NCBI RefSeq assembly: GCF_020442045.1
Contig: NZ_JAGRLA010000086.1
Span: 1-51,684 of the forward strand
DNA from: Bauldia sp.
GTDB taxonomy: Bacteria; Pseudomonadota; Alphaproteobacteria; Rhizobiales; Kaistiaceae
Direction of reading: 5' to 3'
Length of the DNA stretch: 51,684 nt
This document shows positions 17,003 to 27,024 of this stretch, piece by piece. The notes below the pieces were generated by a model. It searched no databases. It saw only the letters and a program-made list of their open reading frames with translations, and was not told where the DNA came from. Both the position numbers and the translations under genes were made by a program. Every line of letters starts with the position of its first letter. Position 1 is the stretch's first letter.

Positions 17003-18505
17003 ATGACTGAAAGCAGCGACACACCGCTGCTCGAAATGATCGACATCTCGAAGTCGTTTGGCGGCGTCCAGGCGCTTCGGGGTGTCGATTTTTCACTTCG
17101 GGCGGGCGAGATCCACGGCCTTGTCGGCGAGAATGGTGCCGGCAAATCGACGTTGATGAAAATCATCGCCGGCGTGCACCACGACTTCCAGGGCACGATG
17201 AAGCTCGACGGCAAGCCCGTCCGTTTCCGGTCCGCGCGCGATGCCCTCGACGCCGGCGTCGGCATGGTCCATCAGGAACTGAGCATCGTCCCGGACCTGA
17301 CGGTCGCCGAGAACGTCTTTCTCGGCACGCAGCCGAAGACGCGCCTCGGCACGATCGACTGGCGGCGCATGGTCCGCGAATCCCGCGAGCACCTCGCCGG
17401 CCTCGGCATCCACGTCGACCCGACGACGATCATCGGCGAGTTGCCGATCGGCCTGCAGCAATTGATCGAGCTCGCCCGCGTCCTGTTTTCCGGCGCCCGC
17501 ATCATCATTCTCGACGAGCCGACATCGGCGCTCTCGCCGCCCGAGGTCGAGCTCCTCTTCACCACCCTGCGACGTCTGCGCGACAGCGGCCGCAGCATGG
17601 TGTTCATCTCGCATTTCCTCGACGACATCCTCAGCATTTCGGACACCGTCACCATCTTCCGCAACGGTCAGAAAGTGATCACCTCGCCGGTCGCCGAGAT
17701 CGACAAGCGCCAGGTGATCGAGCAGATGATCGGCATCGGCCATCGCGAGCTCGAGGAGAGCTATACCGGCGAGATCACGCTCGACACCCAGTTCGACGCA
17801 CCCGTTATCATGGAGACCAGGGGCCTCAGCCACGAGCGGACCTTCCAGGACGTCTCGATGCAGGTGCGCGCCGGAGAGGTGCTCGGCATCTACGGCTTCA
17901 TGGGCTGTGGCCAGATCGAGCTCGCGCGGGCGCTGTTCGGCAAGATCCGCGCCCAGGGCGTGCTGACCCTCGACGGCAAGCCGATCAAGCTGACCCGGAC
18001 CTCGATCGCCCGGCAGGAGGGCATCGCCTACGTGCCGGAAAGCCGGCGCTCGATGCTCTTCCATCACGAGCCGCTCTACAAGAACATGTCGATCAGCATC
18101 CTGGAGCGGATTTCGCGGATGCTGCTCAAGCCGTCGTCGGAGCGCGAGATCGCCCGCGGCCATATCGACAACCTGCGCATCCGCACGCCCGGTCCGGACC
18201 AGCTGCTCGGCAACCTCTCCGGCGGCAACCAGCAGAAGGTGGCGCTCGCCAAGTGGCTGACCCATGCGCCCAAGGTCCTGATCCTGAGCGAGCCGACGCG
18301 CGGCATGGACGTCGGCGCGAAAGAGGATGTCGTGCGGATCGTCCGCGGCCTGCGCGACAAGGGAATCGCGGTAATCGTGGTTTCGACCGAGCCGGAGACG
18401 GTTCTGTCGCTGGCCGACCGGATCCTGGTGATGAAGAAGGGCGAGATCGTCCGCGAATTCGCCGGCGACACGGTCAGCAAGGACCGGCTGCTGGAAGCGG
18501 CCTGA
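17003..18505 (+). CDS. CUT2 sugar ABC transporter ATPase (RbsA-like)
   Basis: A 500-residue cytoplasmic ATPase with two ABC domains in tandem, as in RbsA, XylG and MglA. Domain 1 has Walker A GENGAGKST, a degenerate signature (LPIGLQQLIELAR) and Walker B IILDEPTSALSPPE. Domain 2 has the family's usual non-canonical P-loop (GFMGCGQIELARALFG) and a good signature LSGGNQQKVALAKWL. Its Walker B reads VLILSEPTRGMDVG, with Ser where Asp is expected before the Glu. The gene lies 27 bases after the binding protein and 13 before the permease. Confidence 0.92.
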   Translation: MTESSDTPLLEMIDISKSFGGVQALRGVDFSLRAGEIHGLVGENGAGKSTLMKIIAGVHHDFQGTMKLDGKPVRFRSARDALDAGVGMVHQELSIVPDLTVAENVFLGTQPKTRLGTIDWRRMVRESREHLAGLGIHVDPTTIIGELPIGLQQLIELARVLFSGARIIILDEPTSALSPPEVELLFTTLRRLRDSGRSMVFISHFLDDILSISDTVTIFRNGQKVITSPVAEIDKRQVIEQMIGIGHRELEESYTGEITLDTQFDAPVIMETRGLSHERTFQDVSMQVRAGEVLGIYGFMGCGQIELARALFGKIRAQGVLTLDGKPIKLTRTSIARQEGIAYVPESRRSMLFHHEPLYKNMSISILERISRMLLKPSSEREIARGHIDNLRIRTPGPDQLLGNLSGGNQQKVALAKWLTHAPKVLILSEPTRGMDVGAKEDVVRIVRGLRDKGIAVIVVSTEPETVLSLADRILVMKKGEIVREFAGDTVSKDRLLEAA

Positions 18506-18518
18506 GGGGGGAACTGGA

Positions 18519-19547
18519 ATGTCGGATACGGGGACAGCAACGGCGCGGGCCGGCGGAGTCGGAGGCTGGGTACGCGGTCAGTTGCGCAACATCGCGCCCT
18601 TCGCGACGCTCCTCTTCCTGGTGATCTTCTTCAGCTTTGCCAGCGAATCCTTCTTCACCGTCGTCAACTTCGCCAACATCCTCAACCAGGTGTCGATCAC
18701 CGCGATCATCGCGGTCGGCCTGACCTTCGTCATCCTGTGCGCCGAGATCGATCTTTCGGTCGCCGCGATCGCCAACGTCACCGGCATCGTCGTCGCCTTC
18801 TTCACGCTGCAGGAAAGCTACGTGAACATCGCCAACCTGCCGCTCCCCGGCCTGGTGGCGGTCCTGATCGCCCTCCTCATCTGCTTCGCGCTCGGAATGG
18901 TCACCGCCTTCGGCGTCACCTTCATCGGCATCCCATCCTTCATCATGACCCTCGCCATGATGCAGATCGCGGACGGCATGTCGGCGCTCTTCGTCCGCGG
19001 CCAGATCGCCTATGCGGTGCCGGATATCGTGCTGACCCTCGGCTCAGGCAGCATCTTCGGCGTCCCGTGGATCGTCATCGTCGCCGGGCTGTTCCTGCTC
19101 GTCGCCCATCTGGTGCTGACCTACACGCGCTTCGGCCGCTACGTCTACATGGTCGGCGGCAACCGCGAGGCGGCCGAATATTCCGGCGTCAACGTCAAGT
19201 TCATCATCGGCGCGGTGCTGGTGATCGGCGCGGTCTGCTCGGGCGTCGCCGGCATGCTCGGCGTCGCCTATTTCGGCAGCGCCCAGCAGAACGAGTTCAC
19301 CACCTACCTGCTCGACGCGATCGCCGCGGTGGTGGTCGGCGGCACCAGCCTGTTCGGCGGCCGCGGCGGCATTCCCAACACCATCGTCGGGCTGTTCGTC
19401 CTCGGCGTCCTGAATAACGGCCTCGATCACGTCCAGATCGATCCGTTCCTCAAGATCCTGATCCGCGGCCTGATCCTGCTCGCCGCACTGGTGATCAATG
19501 TCTATGCCCAGCGGCTGAGGTCGCAGGCCGAAAACGCCGGCGACTGA
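18519..19547 (+). CDS. CUT2 sugar ABC transporter permease (RbsC-like)
   Basis: A 342-residue inner-membrane permease of the BPD_transp_2 family with about nine or ten hydrophobic segments. Family landmarks are ITAIIAVGLTFVILCAEIDLSV, FIGIPSFIMTLAMMQIADG, GRYVYMVGGNREAAEYSGVNV and VVVGGTSLFGGRGGIPNTIVG. It completes the operon with the ATPase (13-base gap). A hairpin lies between it and the convergent ppx gene. Confidence 0.92.
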   Translation: MSDTGTATARAGGVGGWVRGQLRNIAPFATLLFLVIFFSFASESFFTVVNFANILNQVSITAIIAVGLTFVILCAEIDLSVAAIANVTGIVVAFFTLQESYVNIANLPLPGLVAVLIALLICFALGMVTAFGVTFIGIPSFIMTLAMMQIADGMSALFVRGQIAYAVPDIVLTLGSGSIFGVPWIVIVAGLFLLVAHLVLTYTRFGRYVYMVGGNREAAEYSGVNVKFIIGAVLVIGAVCSGVAGMLGVAYFGSAQQNEFTTYLLDAIAAVVVGGTSLFGGRGGIPNTIVGLFVLGVLNNGLDHVQIDPFLKILIRGLILLAALVINVYAQRLRSQAENAGD

Positions 19548-19564
19548 CCGGCCGACCACCAGGC

Positions 19565-19588
19565 GGTCCGGGCACGAGGGCCCGGGCC
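19565..19588. terminator. Hairpin between convergent permease and ppx genes
   Basis: GGTCCGGGC (19565-19573) pairs with GCCCGGGCC (19580-19588) with one wobble. It lies in the 43-base gap between converging genes. No T tract is present, so termination activity is uncertain. Confidence 0.4.
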
Positions 19589-19590
19589 GG

Positions 19591-21165
19591 CTATTCGATG
19601 CCGATGATCGCTTCGAGGCCGGCGGTCTTGCCAAGCTGGGCGAGCCGGCGCTCGACCCGCGAGCCGCCGAGCGGCGCAAGGTCGTGCGGCAGGACGAGAA
19701 CGAGCTTCTTCCCGTCACGTTCCAGGCGCGTCCGCGGCACCACGCCCGGCATCGAGCCGGAGATCAGGTTGGCGACCCTGAGCGTCGCCCCGAGCGCCCT
19801 CGCCCGCTCCATGTAGCGGGTCGGGGCGAGTTCGCGGATTCGCGGGCTCAGCGCCTCGTCGATCAGCCCCTCGTGGCGGTAGAAGCTCGCCAGGGCCAGA
19901 TAGGCACGGCCGGGATGATCGACGCCGATGAAGGAGGCGTTGGCAATCAGGTTGAGGCTCTGCTCGCCCCGGTATTCCGGATGGACCCGCCAGCCGATGT
20001 CGGCGAGCAGACAGGCGGCATGCCTCAGCCGCGCCTCTTCCTCGGTCTCCTCCAGCCCGATCGCCTCGAAGGCCTGCGCCGCCCACGGCGCCAGTTCCGC
20101 GGCGTGACGCGGCGAGCGCGACCGGAGCCAGGCAAGTTCCTCGCAGGCGACGATCAGCGGGTCGCGCGCCTTCTGCTCCGGCGGGAGCAGGTCGTATAGG
20201 TGCCCCTCGCGGACGCCGAGCGCCGACATCACGACCCGCCTGGGCTTCATGAGCTTGATGACCTGCTCGAGCACCGCCGCGCCATGCGGAAGCAGCGGCC
20301 GGCGATTGCGCGACACCACCTCGATCGAGTCGAGGGAGTCGACGTCGCGGCGCACCACCATCCGGCAGAAGTCCACCGCCTCGCCCGCGTCGATGGAATA
20401 TTGATGGGTGACATGCAGCGGGTAGCCTTTCTGCCGCATCTGCAGCCGCGCCAGCGAACGCCAGGTGCCGCCGATCGCGTAGAAGTCCCGCTTCTCCCCG
20501 TCCGGCAGCACCTTCGATTTCTCGAGCGCCTCGATGATCAGCTTCTCGGCCTTCTTGGTCGACCCTTGCGCGGCTTCCTGCAGGCGGAGACCTCCGAGCG
20601 GAAAGGTCTCGCCGGTGCCGACGACCTGATTCCGGACGTCGACCACTTCGAGGCTGCCGCCGCCGAGATCGCCGGCAACGCCGTCGGCCGCGTGGAAGCC
20701 CGATATGACGCCATAGGCGGTCAGCCGCGCCTCTTCCTTGCCGGAGAGCATCTGGATCGGCACGCCGGCGATCGCCTCGACCGCGGCGACGAATTCGGTG
20801 CCATTCGCCGCCTCACGCGGCGCGGCGGTGGCGAGCACATGAAGCTCGGAAACGCCGATCTGGTCGGCCAGCGCCCGATAGCGGCGCATCGCGGCGAGCG
20901 CCGAGGCCATCGCCGCGGGGTCCAGCCGTCCGGTCGCCTCGAGCCCGCGGGCAAGGCCGCAGAGCTCCTTCTCGTTGAAAAGCGGCGTGGCCGAGCGACA
21001 CAGCCGTTCGTAGACGACAAGTCGCACCGAATTCGACCCGATATCGATGACGGCGATCGGGCCGGAACCGTTCAACCGGCCGGGCGCCCTCTCCAGTTCG
21101 TGCTCAGCGCCGCTTCGAGCGCTTTCGGAGCGGCTTCGGGGGGTCGGACTTGAGAGATTTTCCAC
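19591..21165 (-). CDS. ppx: Exopolyphosphatase / Ppx-GppA phosphatase
   Basis: A 524-residue enzyme of the Ppx/GppA family, which releases phosphate from the ends of polyphosphate and may also hydrolyse pppGpp. The actin-like ATPase fold is shown by [17 protein letters not shown] (phosphate 1 loop) and [16 protein letters not shown] (phosphate 2 loop). A C-terminal HD-type helical domain contains [20 protein letters not shown]. As annotated, its start lies 62 bases inside the end of ppk1. A later non-ATG start before the IDIGSNS segment is possible and would remove the overlap. Coupling to ppk1 implies coordinated polyphosphate metabolism. Confidence 0.92.
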   Translation of the reverse strand: MENLSSPTPRSRSESARSGAEHELERAPGRLNGSGPIAVIDIGSNSVRLVVYERLCRSATPLFNEKELCGLARGLEATGRLDPAAMASALAAMRRYRALADQIGVSELHVLATAAPREAANGTEFVAAVEAIAGVPIQMLSGKEEARLTAYGVISGFHAADGVAGDLGGGSLEVVDVRNQVVGTGETFPLGGLRLQEAAQGSTKKAEKLIIEALEKSKVLPDGEKRDFYAIGGTWRSLARLQMRQKGYPLHVTHQYSIDAGEAVDFCRMVVRRDVDSLDSIEVVSRNRRPLLPHGAAVLEQVIKLMKPRRVVMSALGVREGHLYDLLPPEQKARDPLIVACEELAWLRSRSPRHAAELAPWAAQAFEAIGLEETEEEARLRHAACLLADIGWRVHPEYRGEQSLNLIANASFIGVDHPGRAYLALASFYRHEGLIDEALSPRIRELAPTRYMERARALGATLRVANLISGSMPGVVPRTRLERDGKKLVLVLPHDLAPLGGSRVERRLAQLGKTAGLEAIIGIE

Positions 21166-23308
21166 GGCCGGACAGGCTCGGATTCGTCATAAAGAACTGA
21201 TGCAGGTTGAAAGGCGATTCGCCTTTCCGGGCCATGATGCGTTCCGACGTTCCATCGGACAAGACAGCCCAGCTTTGCTGGTTGTCGGCGAGGTTGGCGA
21301 CCATGATCTGGCCGAGAATCTGCTCGTGCACGGTCGGATTGAGGATCGGTGCCATCGCCTCGACGCGGCGGTCGAGATTGCGCGGCATCAGATCCGCCGA
21401 GCCGATGTAGACGAGCGCCTGCGGTGACGGCAGCGCATGGCCGTTGCCGAAGCAGAATATCCGCGCATGCTCGAGGAAGCGGCCGACGATCGACTTGACC
21501 CGGATATTCTCCGACAGGCCGGGAATGCCCGGCCTCAGGCAGCAAATGCCACGAACCACAAGATCGATCTGAACACCGGCGGCGCTGGCATCGTAGAGCG
21601 CGTCGATCACCGTCGGGTCGACAAGCGAGTTCATCTTCATCCAGATCGCCGCCGGCCGGCCGGCCCCGGCGTTCGCAACCTCGCCCCCGATCAGCTCGAG
21701 GATGCGGCGACGGAGCATGGTCGGCGAAATGGCGATCCGCTCCAGCTCGTCCGGTTCGGCGTAGCCGGTGATGTAGTTGAAAATCCGCGCCACGTCGCGC
21801 GCGATCGGCTGGTCGGCGGTGAAGAAAGACAGGTCGGTATAGATGCGCGCGGTGACCGGATGATAGTTGCCGGTGCCGATGTGGACATAGCTCGCCAGCA
21901 CGCCGGCCTCGCGGCGCACCACCAGCGACAGCTTGGCATGGGTCTTCAGGTCGATGAAGCCGTAGACGACCTGGACGCCCGCGCGTTCGAGGTCGCGGGC
22001 CCAGCGGATATTCGCTTCCTCGTCAAAGCGCGCCTTGAGCTCCACCAGCGCGGTGACCGACTTGCCCGCCTCGGCGGCCTCGGCGAGGGCATTGACGATC
22101 GGTGAATCGTTCGACGTCCGATAGAGCGTCTGCTTGATCGCGACGACGTTGGGATCGTCGGCCGCCTGCCGGAGGAACTGGAGGACGACGTCGAAGGACT
22201 CGTATGGATGGTGAACCACCAGGTCCTTCTGGCGGATGGCGGCGAAGCAGTCGCCGCCCTTCTCGCGGATGCGCTCCGGGAAGCGGGGTGTATAGGGCTT
22301 GAATTTCAGCCTCGGCCGGTCGACGTCGACGAGTTGCGACAGGTCGTTCAGCGCAAGGACGCCGTCGACCAGGAATATCTCGTCGCCGCTTACCCCGAGC
22401 GCCTTGGCGACGAGCGAGCGCAGGTCCGCCGGCATCGCCGCGTCGATCTCGAGCCGGATGACGGAGCCCCGGCGCCGGCGTTTCAGCGCGCTCTCGAAGA
22501 AGCGCACCAGATCCTCCGCCTCTTCCTCGACCTCGATGTCGGAATCGCGGATGACCCGGAAGGCCCCCTGCCCTTCGACCTGGTAGCCCGGGAAGAGCCT
22601 CGCGACGAACAGCGTCACCGCCTGCTCGATGCTGATGAAGCGGTCCTTCGCGGCTTCCGTCGGCGGAAGCCGGACGAAACGCCCGAGCGTCGGCGGCATG
22701 CGCATCAGCGCCGTCATCCATCTCCCGCCGGCCTTGCGGCTGAGCTGCAGCGCGACGGTCAGTCCCAGATTCGGGATGAACGGGAACGGATGGGCGGGAT
22801 CGATGGCAAGCGGCGTCAGGGTCGGAAAGACCGATTCAAGGAAGTGCTCCTCGAGCCACACGCGCTCCTCGTCGATGATCTGGCTCGCCTCGACAAGCAC
22901 GATCCCCTCGTCGGCAAGGTCGCGCCTGAGATTGGCCCATATCGCCTGCTGGTCCTGCGCGAGCACCGAAACCGCGTGGCCGATCTGCGAGAGCTGCTCG
23001 CTCAACGACTGGCCGTCATCGCTGATCATCGACAGGCCGCGCCGCTGCTGGCCGATCAGGCCGGCGACGCGCACCATGAAGAACTCGTCGAGGTTGTTTG
23101 CCGAAATCGAAAGGAACCGGAGCCGCTCCAGAAGCGGGTGGTGAAGGTTGTTCGCTTCCTCGAGCACCCGCCGATTGAAGTGGAGCCACGATAATTCACG
23201 GTTGATGAACCGTTCCGGCAGGCGACGCAGGTGTGCTCCCTCCGTCCGATCGATCTCCGACAGGTCGACTTCGCTCGGCGTGGCGATATCGGGGTTCTTC
23301 TGTTCCAT
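21104..23308 (-). CDS. ppk1: Polyphosphate kinase 1
   Basis: A 734-residue PPK1, which reversibly makes polyphosphate from ATP and sits at the inner face of the membrane. The N-terminal domain starts with [20 protein letters not shown], and [18 protein letters not shown] leads into the head domain. Catalytic landmarks are [20 protein letters not shown], whose first His corresponds to the autophosphorylated residue, and [14 protein letters not shown] with the second active-site His. The C-terminal [12 protein letters not shown] completes the domain. It is upstream of and overlaps ppx. A palindrome precedes it at 23350. Confidence 0.96.
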   Translation of the reverse strand: MEQKNPDIATPSEVDLSEIDRTEGAHLRRLPERFINRELSWLHFNRRVLEEANNLHHPLLERLRFLSISANNLDEFFMVRVAGLIGQQRRGLSMISDDGQSLSEQLSQIGHAVSVLAQDQQAIWANLRRDLADEGIVLVEASQIIDEERVWLEEHFLESVFPTLTPLAIDPAHPFPFIPNLGLTVALQLSRKAGGRWMTALMRMPPTLGRFVRLPPTEAAKDRFISIEQAVTLFVARLFPGYQVEGQGAFRVIRDSDIEVEEEAEDLVRFFESALKRRRRGSVIRLEIDAAMPADLRSLVAKALGVSGDEIFLVDGVLALNDLSQLVDVDRPRLKFKPYTPRFPERIREKGGDCFAAIRQKDLVVHHPYESFDVVLQFLRQAADDPNVVAIKQTLYRTSNDSPIVNALAEAAEAGKSVTALVELKARFDEEANIRWARDLERAGVQVVYGFIDLKTHAKLSLVVRREAGVLASYVHIGTGNYHPVTARIYTDLSFFTADQPIARDVARIFNYITGYAEPDELERIAISPTMLRRRILELIGGEVANAGAGRPAAIWMKMNSLVDPTVIDALYDASAAGVQIDLVVRGICCLRPGIPGLSENIRVKSIVGRFLEHARIFCFGNGHALPSPQALVYIGSADLMPRNLDRRVEAMAPILNPTVHEQILGQIMVANLADNQQSWAVLSDGTSERIMARKGESPFNLHQFFMTNPSLSGRGKSLKSDPPKPLRKRSKRR

Positions 23309-23349
23309 GACGCTCTATTCGACGATTTTATACCGGATCGGCCACCGTA

Positions 23350-23364
23350 GTCACAAAATGTGAC
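23350..23364. promoter_or_regulatory. Palindrome upstream of ppk1
   Basis: GTCACA-AAA-TGTGAC is a perfect 6+3+6 inverted repeat centred about 49 bases upstream of the ppk1 start, in the gap between hdaA and ppk1. It could be an operator. It is not the CRP pattern, because the half-sites face the other way with a shorter spacer, and it is not a PhoB box. Confidence 0.45.
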
Positions 23365-23394
23365 GATTTCGCCAAAGCCCGGCGCTCGCGGACC

Positions 23395-24111
23395 CTACCC
23401 GTCGTCCCAGAACCGGCCCTGGCGAACGGCCAGGCGGTCGAGCGCGGCCGCCGCGAGGCGCTTGGTGATTGCCCGGTTCTCGGCCAGCGCGTCCCGGTCG
23501 AGCCGATCGGCGACGATATTCGCCGCCTCCAGTGACCGCTCCATGCGCAGCAGGAGGAAGTCGATGACCCCCTTGTCGACCGTCAGCTGGCGGTCCGCGA
23601 AGAGCTTCGTCATTACCCGACGGAGCAGGTCGTCGTCCGGTTCGCCGAGCTCGACGCGCTGCGCGGCGCGGAGCCGCGACCTGAGGTCCGGCAGGCCCAG
23701 GGGCAGCGTCCCGGCGCCTTGCCGGCTGGTGAGGAGCAGCGGCACATGCTGTTCGCCGGCGATATTGACGAGATGAAACAGCGCCGCCTCGTCGACCGGT
23801 CCGGCATGCAGGTCTTCGACCGCGACGGCGCCGGCCGCGGCGAGCCGGGGCGCGTCACCGCGGCCAAGGTCCGCGGCCTCGATGCGCGCGGCACCGCTCT
23901 TGGCGGCCCAGATCGCCGTCAGGTGCGTCTTCCCCGCTCCGGGTGGTCCGACGAGCAGCACCCCGCGTTCGGGCCATGCCGGCCACCGGTCTATCGTCCC
24001 GATGGCGGCGGCATTAACCGGGCTGACGACGAAATCCTCCCGCCCGAGGGCCGCCTCGTGAGGCAGGCTCAGGATCAGCTGGCGCGCGGTGGGTCGATCG
24101 TCGCCGCTCAT
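23395..24111 (-). CDS. hdaA: HdaA-like DnaA regulatory inactivator
   Basis: A 238-residue AAA+ protein related to the ATPase core of DnaA but lacking its DNA-binding domain IV, as expected for Hda/HdaA. With the beta clamp, Hda proteins stimulate ATP hydrolysis by DnaA and limit re-initiation of replication. Visible are Walker A VGPPGAGKTHL, the Walker B region VAVEDLHAG, and a C-terminal lid (LLLRMERSLEAANIVADRLDRDAL). The N-terminal RQLILSLPHEAALGREDFVV resembles the HdaA start and may include the clamp-binding element. The start overlaps the stop of the AI-2E gene in an ATGA tetranucleotide, implying translational coupling. Confidence 0.9.
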   Translation of the reverse strand: MSGDDRPTARQLILSLPHEAALGREDFVVSPVNAAAIGTIDRWPAWPERGVLLVGPPGAGKTHLTAIWAAKSGAARIEAADLGRGDAPRLAAAGAVAVEDLHAGPVDEAALFHLVNIAGEQHVPLLLTSRQGAGTLPLGLPDLRSRLRAAQRVELGEPDDDLLRRVMTKLFADRQLTVDKGVIDFLLLRMERSLEAANIVADRLDRDALAENRAITKRLAAAALDRLAVRQGRFWDDG

Positions 24112-25193
24112 GTCTCGGGCGGGGCGGGTTCGCCGGCGCTGCCGCGATAGATCGGGCTCGCGAGATACCGTGCCAGCGCGAAGCGCACCAGGACGCCGAC
24201 GGCCGCCGCCGCCGGGATAGCGACCAGAAGCCCGACGAACCCGAACAGCAGGCCGAAGGCGAACAGCGCGAACATCAGCCAGACCGGATGCAGGCCGACA
24301 TTGTTGCCGATGAAGAAGGGTTGCAGCACGTAGCCCTCGAGCAACTGGCCGACGACGAACAGCGCCGCCGCCGCGACCGGCCAGATCCAGTCGGGCCAGA
24401 ACTGGAGAAGCGCGATACCGACGGAGGCGATGAATCCGAGCGTCGAGCCGAGATAGGGCACGAAGCTGATCAGGCCGGCGACCAGGCCGATCAGGAAGCC
24501 GAAGTTGATGCCGAGGATGACCAGCCCCGTTGCATAGAAGACGCCGAGCGTCAGCCCGACGAGCGCCTGGCCCCGGACGAAGCCCGCGATCACCCGGTCC
24601 ATCTCGCGCGCCAGCCTGCGGATCGTGTCGACGTGATCGCGCGGCAGCCAGCTGTCGACGAGACCGATCATCCGGTCCCAGTCGTAGAGGAGATAGAAGG
24701 CGACGACCGGCGCGACGACGACGAGGGCGAGGATGTTGATGAAGGCGACGCCGCCGGACCAGAGCGAGCCGACGAGCGTCCCGGCCCAGCTGACTCCCTG
24801 GTTGAGGAAGCCCCCGAGCGAGGACCGCACCGCATCCGGATCGACGCCGATGCTCTCGGCCCAGCTGCTGCGCAGCACCGAGTCGACAAGCGCGTCGAAG
24901 CGTTCGACATAGGTCGGCATGTTGGCGAGCAGCAGGCCGACCTGATTGACCACCACCGGCAGGACAAGGACGAACAGCGCGACGATCACGACCAGCGACA
25001 GCACCATGATGGTCAGCGTCGCCGCAAGTCGGTTCATACCGCGGCGCTGGAACCAGTCGGCCAGCGGGTCGAGAAGATAGGCCATCGCCATCCCGCCGAC
25101 GAAGGGCAGCAGGATGGTCCTGAAGATGTAGAGGAATACGAGCGCCGCGAGGAGCGCGGCGACCCAGAACGCGATCTGCCTGTCGATCCTCAT
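24108..25193 (-). CDS. AI-2E family transporter / PerM-type permease
   Basis: A 361-residue inner-membrane protein with about eight hydrophobic segments. It is of the AI-2E/PerM family, as shown by ILLPFVGGMAMAYLLDPLADWFQRRGMNR near the N-terminus and FVPYLGSTLGFIASVGIALLQ with FFIGNNVGLHPVWLMFALFAFGLLFG later. Members have been linked to autoinducer-2 export or sodium/proton exchange; the substrate here is unknown. It sits in a 4-nt overlap chain (pgsA-like, this gene, hdaA), a conserved order in related alphaproteobacteria as I recall. Confidence 0.88.
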   Translation of the reverse strand: MRIDRQIAFWVAALLAALVFLYIFRTILLPFVGGMAMAYLLDPLADWFQRRGMNRLAATLTIMVLSLVVIVALFVLVLPVVVNQVGLLLANMPTYVERFDALVDSVLRSSWAESIGVDPDAVRSSLGGFLNQGVSWAGTLVGSLWSGGVAFINILALVVVAPVVAFYLLYDWDRMIGLVDSWLPRDHVDTIRRLAREMDRVIAGFVRGQALVGLTLGVFYATGLVILGINFGFLIGLVAGLISFVPYLGSTLGFIASVGIALLQFWPDWIWPVAAAALFVVGQLLEGYVLQPFFIGNNVGLHPVWLMFALFAFGLLFGFVGLLVAIPAAAAVGVLVRFALARYLASPIYRGSAGEPAPPET

Positions 25194-25774
25194 TCGGGCA
25201 GCCTCTCGTCGAGCACCGACGCGCGGCGGTCATCGACGGAGCGGTCGGTCGCCATGTGGCGCACCCAGTCGACCGCATAGAGGAAGGCCGATGCGATCGT
25301 CAGGATCCCGACCGCCACCACCATGATGTGGCGAAACATCGCCAGGTCGACGGGGAATGCCAGATCGGCCAGGACCAGGGCCGCGAGAACGATCTGCGCC
25401 ACCGTATTCAGCTTGGAGACGATCAGCGGCCGCATCGCGACCGGATGCCCAAGCATCCCGGCCAACACCACCGCGCCGATGATCAGAACGTCGCGGCTGA
25501 CCACGAGGATGGTCACCCAGGTCGGGATCTCGTTGAGGACCGCGAAGGTCACGTAGATCGAGACCAGCAGCGCCTTGTCGGCGAGGGGATCGAGATAGGC
25601 GCCGACCACCGAACGCATGTTGAACTGGCGCGCCAGGAATCCGTCGACACCGTCGCTGACGCCCGCCAGCACGAAGATCCAGAACGCCGTCAGCGGTTCG
25701 TCCGAGACGATCAGCCAGATCGTCAGCGGGACCAGGAAAAGCCGGCCGATACTGATGAAATTCGGGATCGTCAC
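25190..25774 (-). CDS. PgsA-like CDP-alcohol phosphatidyltransferase
   Basis: An inner-membrane enzyme of about 194 residues that transfers a phosphatidyl group from CDP-diacylglycerol to an alcohol, probably glycerol 3-phosphate as in PgsA. The full active-site signature DGxDGxxAR-x8-GxxxDxxxD is present as DGVDGFLAR...GAYLDPLAD. About five hydrophobic segments are visible. I choose the GTG at 25774, because VTIPNFISIGRLFLVP matches the family N-terminus and AGAAGG lies upstream; this also leaves a promoter gap to purM. A longer frame opens at 25951 but would overlap purM. The gene overlaps the AI-2E gene by 4 bases. Confidence 0.85.
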   Translation of the reverse strand: MTIPNFISIGRLFLVPLTIWLIVSDEPLTAFWIFVLAGVSDGVDGFLARQFNMRSVVGAYLDPLADKALLVSIYVTFAVLNEIPTWVTILVVSRDVLIIGAVVLAGMLGHPVAMRPLIVSKLNTVAQIVLAALVLADLAFPVDLAMFRHIMVVAVGILTIASAFLYAVDWVRHMATDRSVDDRRASVLDERLPE

Positions 25775-25944
25775 CTTTGTGCGGACCTTCTGGTCGCCCT
25801 GCCGCCGGATTCTGACTGCCCGGCAGGCAAGAAATGGCATTCTCACCGTGGAAAGCCAAGTCGGCAACCGCCCCGGCGCTTGCATTCGCCGGGCCTTGTG
25901 GTTGGATGCGCACCACATCGGCCCGGCCATTTGAAGGCGCATAT

Positions 25945-27024
25945 ATGACAATACCGAACCGTCGCGCGACCCCGGCGACCTATGCCGAATCCGGCGTCGA
26001 TATCGACGCCGGGAACGAGCTGGTCGAAGCGATCAAACCCATCGTCCGGACCACCCGTCGGCCCGGCGCCGATGGTGAAATCGGCGGTTTTGGCGGACTT
26101 TTCGACCTCGCCGCCTGCGGCTATCGCGATCCGGTCCTGGTTGCCGCGACCGATGGGGTCGGCACCAAGCTGAGGATCGCGATCGAAACCGGCGTCCGCG
26201 ACGGAATCGGGGTCGATCTTGTCGCCATGTGTGTCAATGACCTCGTCGCCCAGGGGGCCGAGCCGTTGTTCTTCCTCGATTATTTCGCCACCGGAAAGAT
26301 CGAGACCGAGGTCGCGATGGACGTCATTGCCGGTATTGCCCGGGGCTGCCGGATTGCCGGCGCGGCGCTGATCGGCGGCGAGACCGCGGAAATGCCGGGA
26401 ATGTACGCGTCGGAGGATTTCGACCTCGCCGGATTCGCGGTCGGCGCGGTCGAGCGGGACGGTATCCTGCCACGCCGCGACATCGCAGCCGGCGACGTGA
26501 TCCTCGGGCTTGCCTCCTCGGGCGTTCATTCCAACGGCCTGTCGCTGGTCCGGCTGATCGTCGCCCGGTCGGAGATGCCCTACGATTTCCCCTCGCCCTT
26601 CGGCAGCTCGACGCTCGGGCGGTCGCTGCTCACGCCGACCCGCATCTACGTCAAGCCGCTGATCGCCGCGATCCGCGATCCCGGCGGCGTCAAGGCCCTC
26701 GCCCATATCACCGGCGGCGGGCTGGTCGACAACGTTCCGCGCGCCCTGCCCGACCACCTCGCGGCGCGGATCGACCTCGGCCTCATCGACGTTCCGCCGG
26801 TCTTCCGCTGGCTCGCCGAGACCGGGCCGCTCGAGGAAGCGGAGATGCTGAGGACCTTCAACTGCGGTGTCGGCATGGTGGTGATCGCGGCCGCCGATCG
26901 CGCCGACGCCCTCGCGACCGCTCTCGGCGACGCCGGAGAGACCGTCTACCGCCTCGGGACGATCGAGGATCGCGCCGCGGCGCCGGTCGTCTTCGACGGC
27001 AAGCTCGATCTCGGGACGGGCTGA
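25945..27024 (+). CDS. purM: Phosphoribosylformylglycinamidine cyclo-ligase (AIR synthetase)
   Basis: A 359-residue PurM, which closes the imidazole ring of the purine precursor (FGAM to AIR) using ATP in the cytoplasm. Landmarks are [13 protein letters not shown] at the N-terminus, [47 protein letters not shown] and [13 protein letters not shown], with [14 protein letters not shown] later. Length matches the family. The ATG at 25945 has GAAGG upstream. It overlaps purN by one base (TGATG), so the two are translationally coupled. Confidence 0.97.
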   Translation: MTIPNRRATPATYAESGVDIDAGNELVEAIKPIVRTTRRPGADGEIGGFGGLFDLAACGYRDPVLVAATDGVGTKLRIAIETGVRDGIGVDLVAMCVNDLVAQGAEPLFFLDYFATGKIETEVAMDVIAGIARGCRIAGAALIGGETAEMPGMYASEDFDLAGFAVGAVERDGILPRRDIAAGDVILGLASSGVHSNGLSLVRLIVARSEMPYDFPSPFGSSTLGRSLLTPTRIYVKPLIAAIRDPGGVKALAHITGGGLVDNVPRALPDHLAARIDLGLIDVPPVFRWLAETGPLEEAEMLRTFNCGVGMVVIAAADRADALATALGDAGETVYRLGTIEDRAAAPVVFDGKLDLGTG

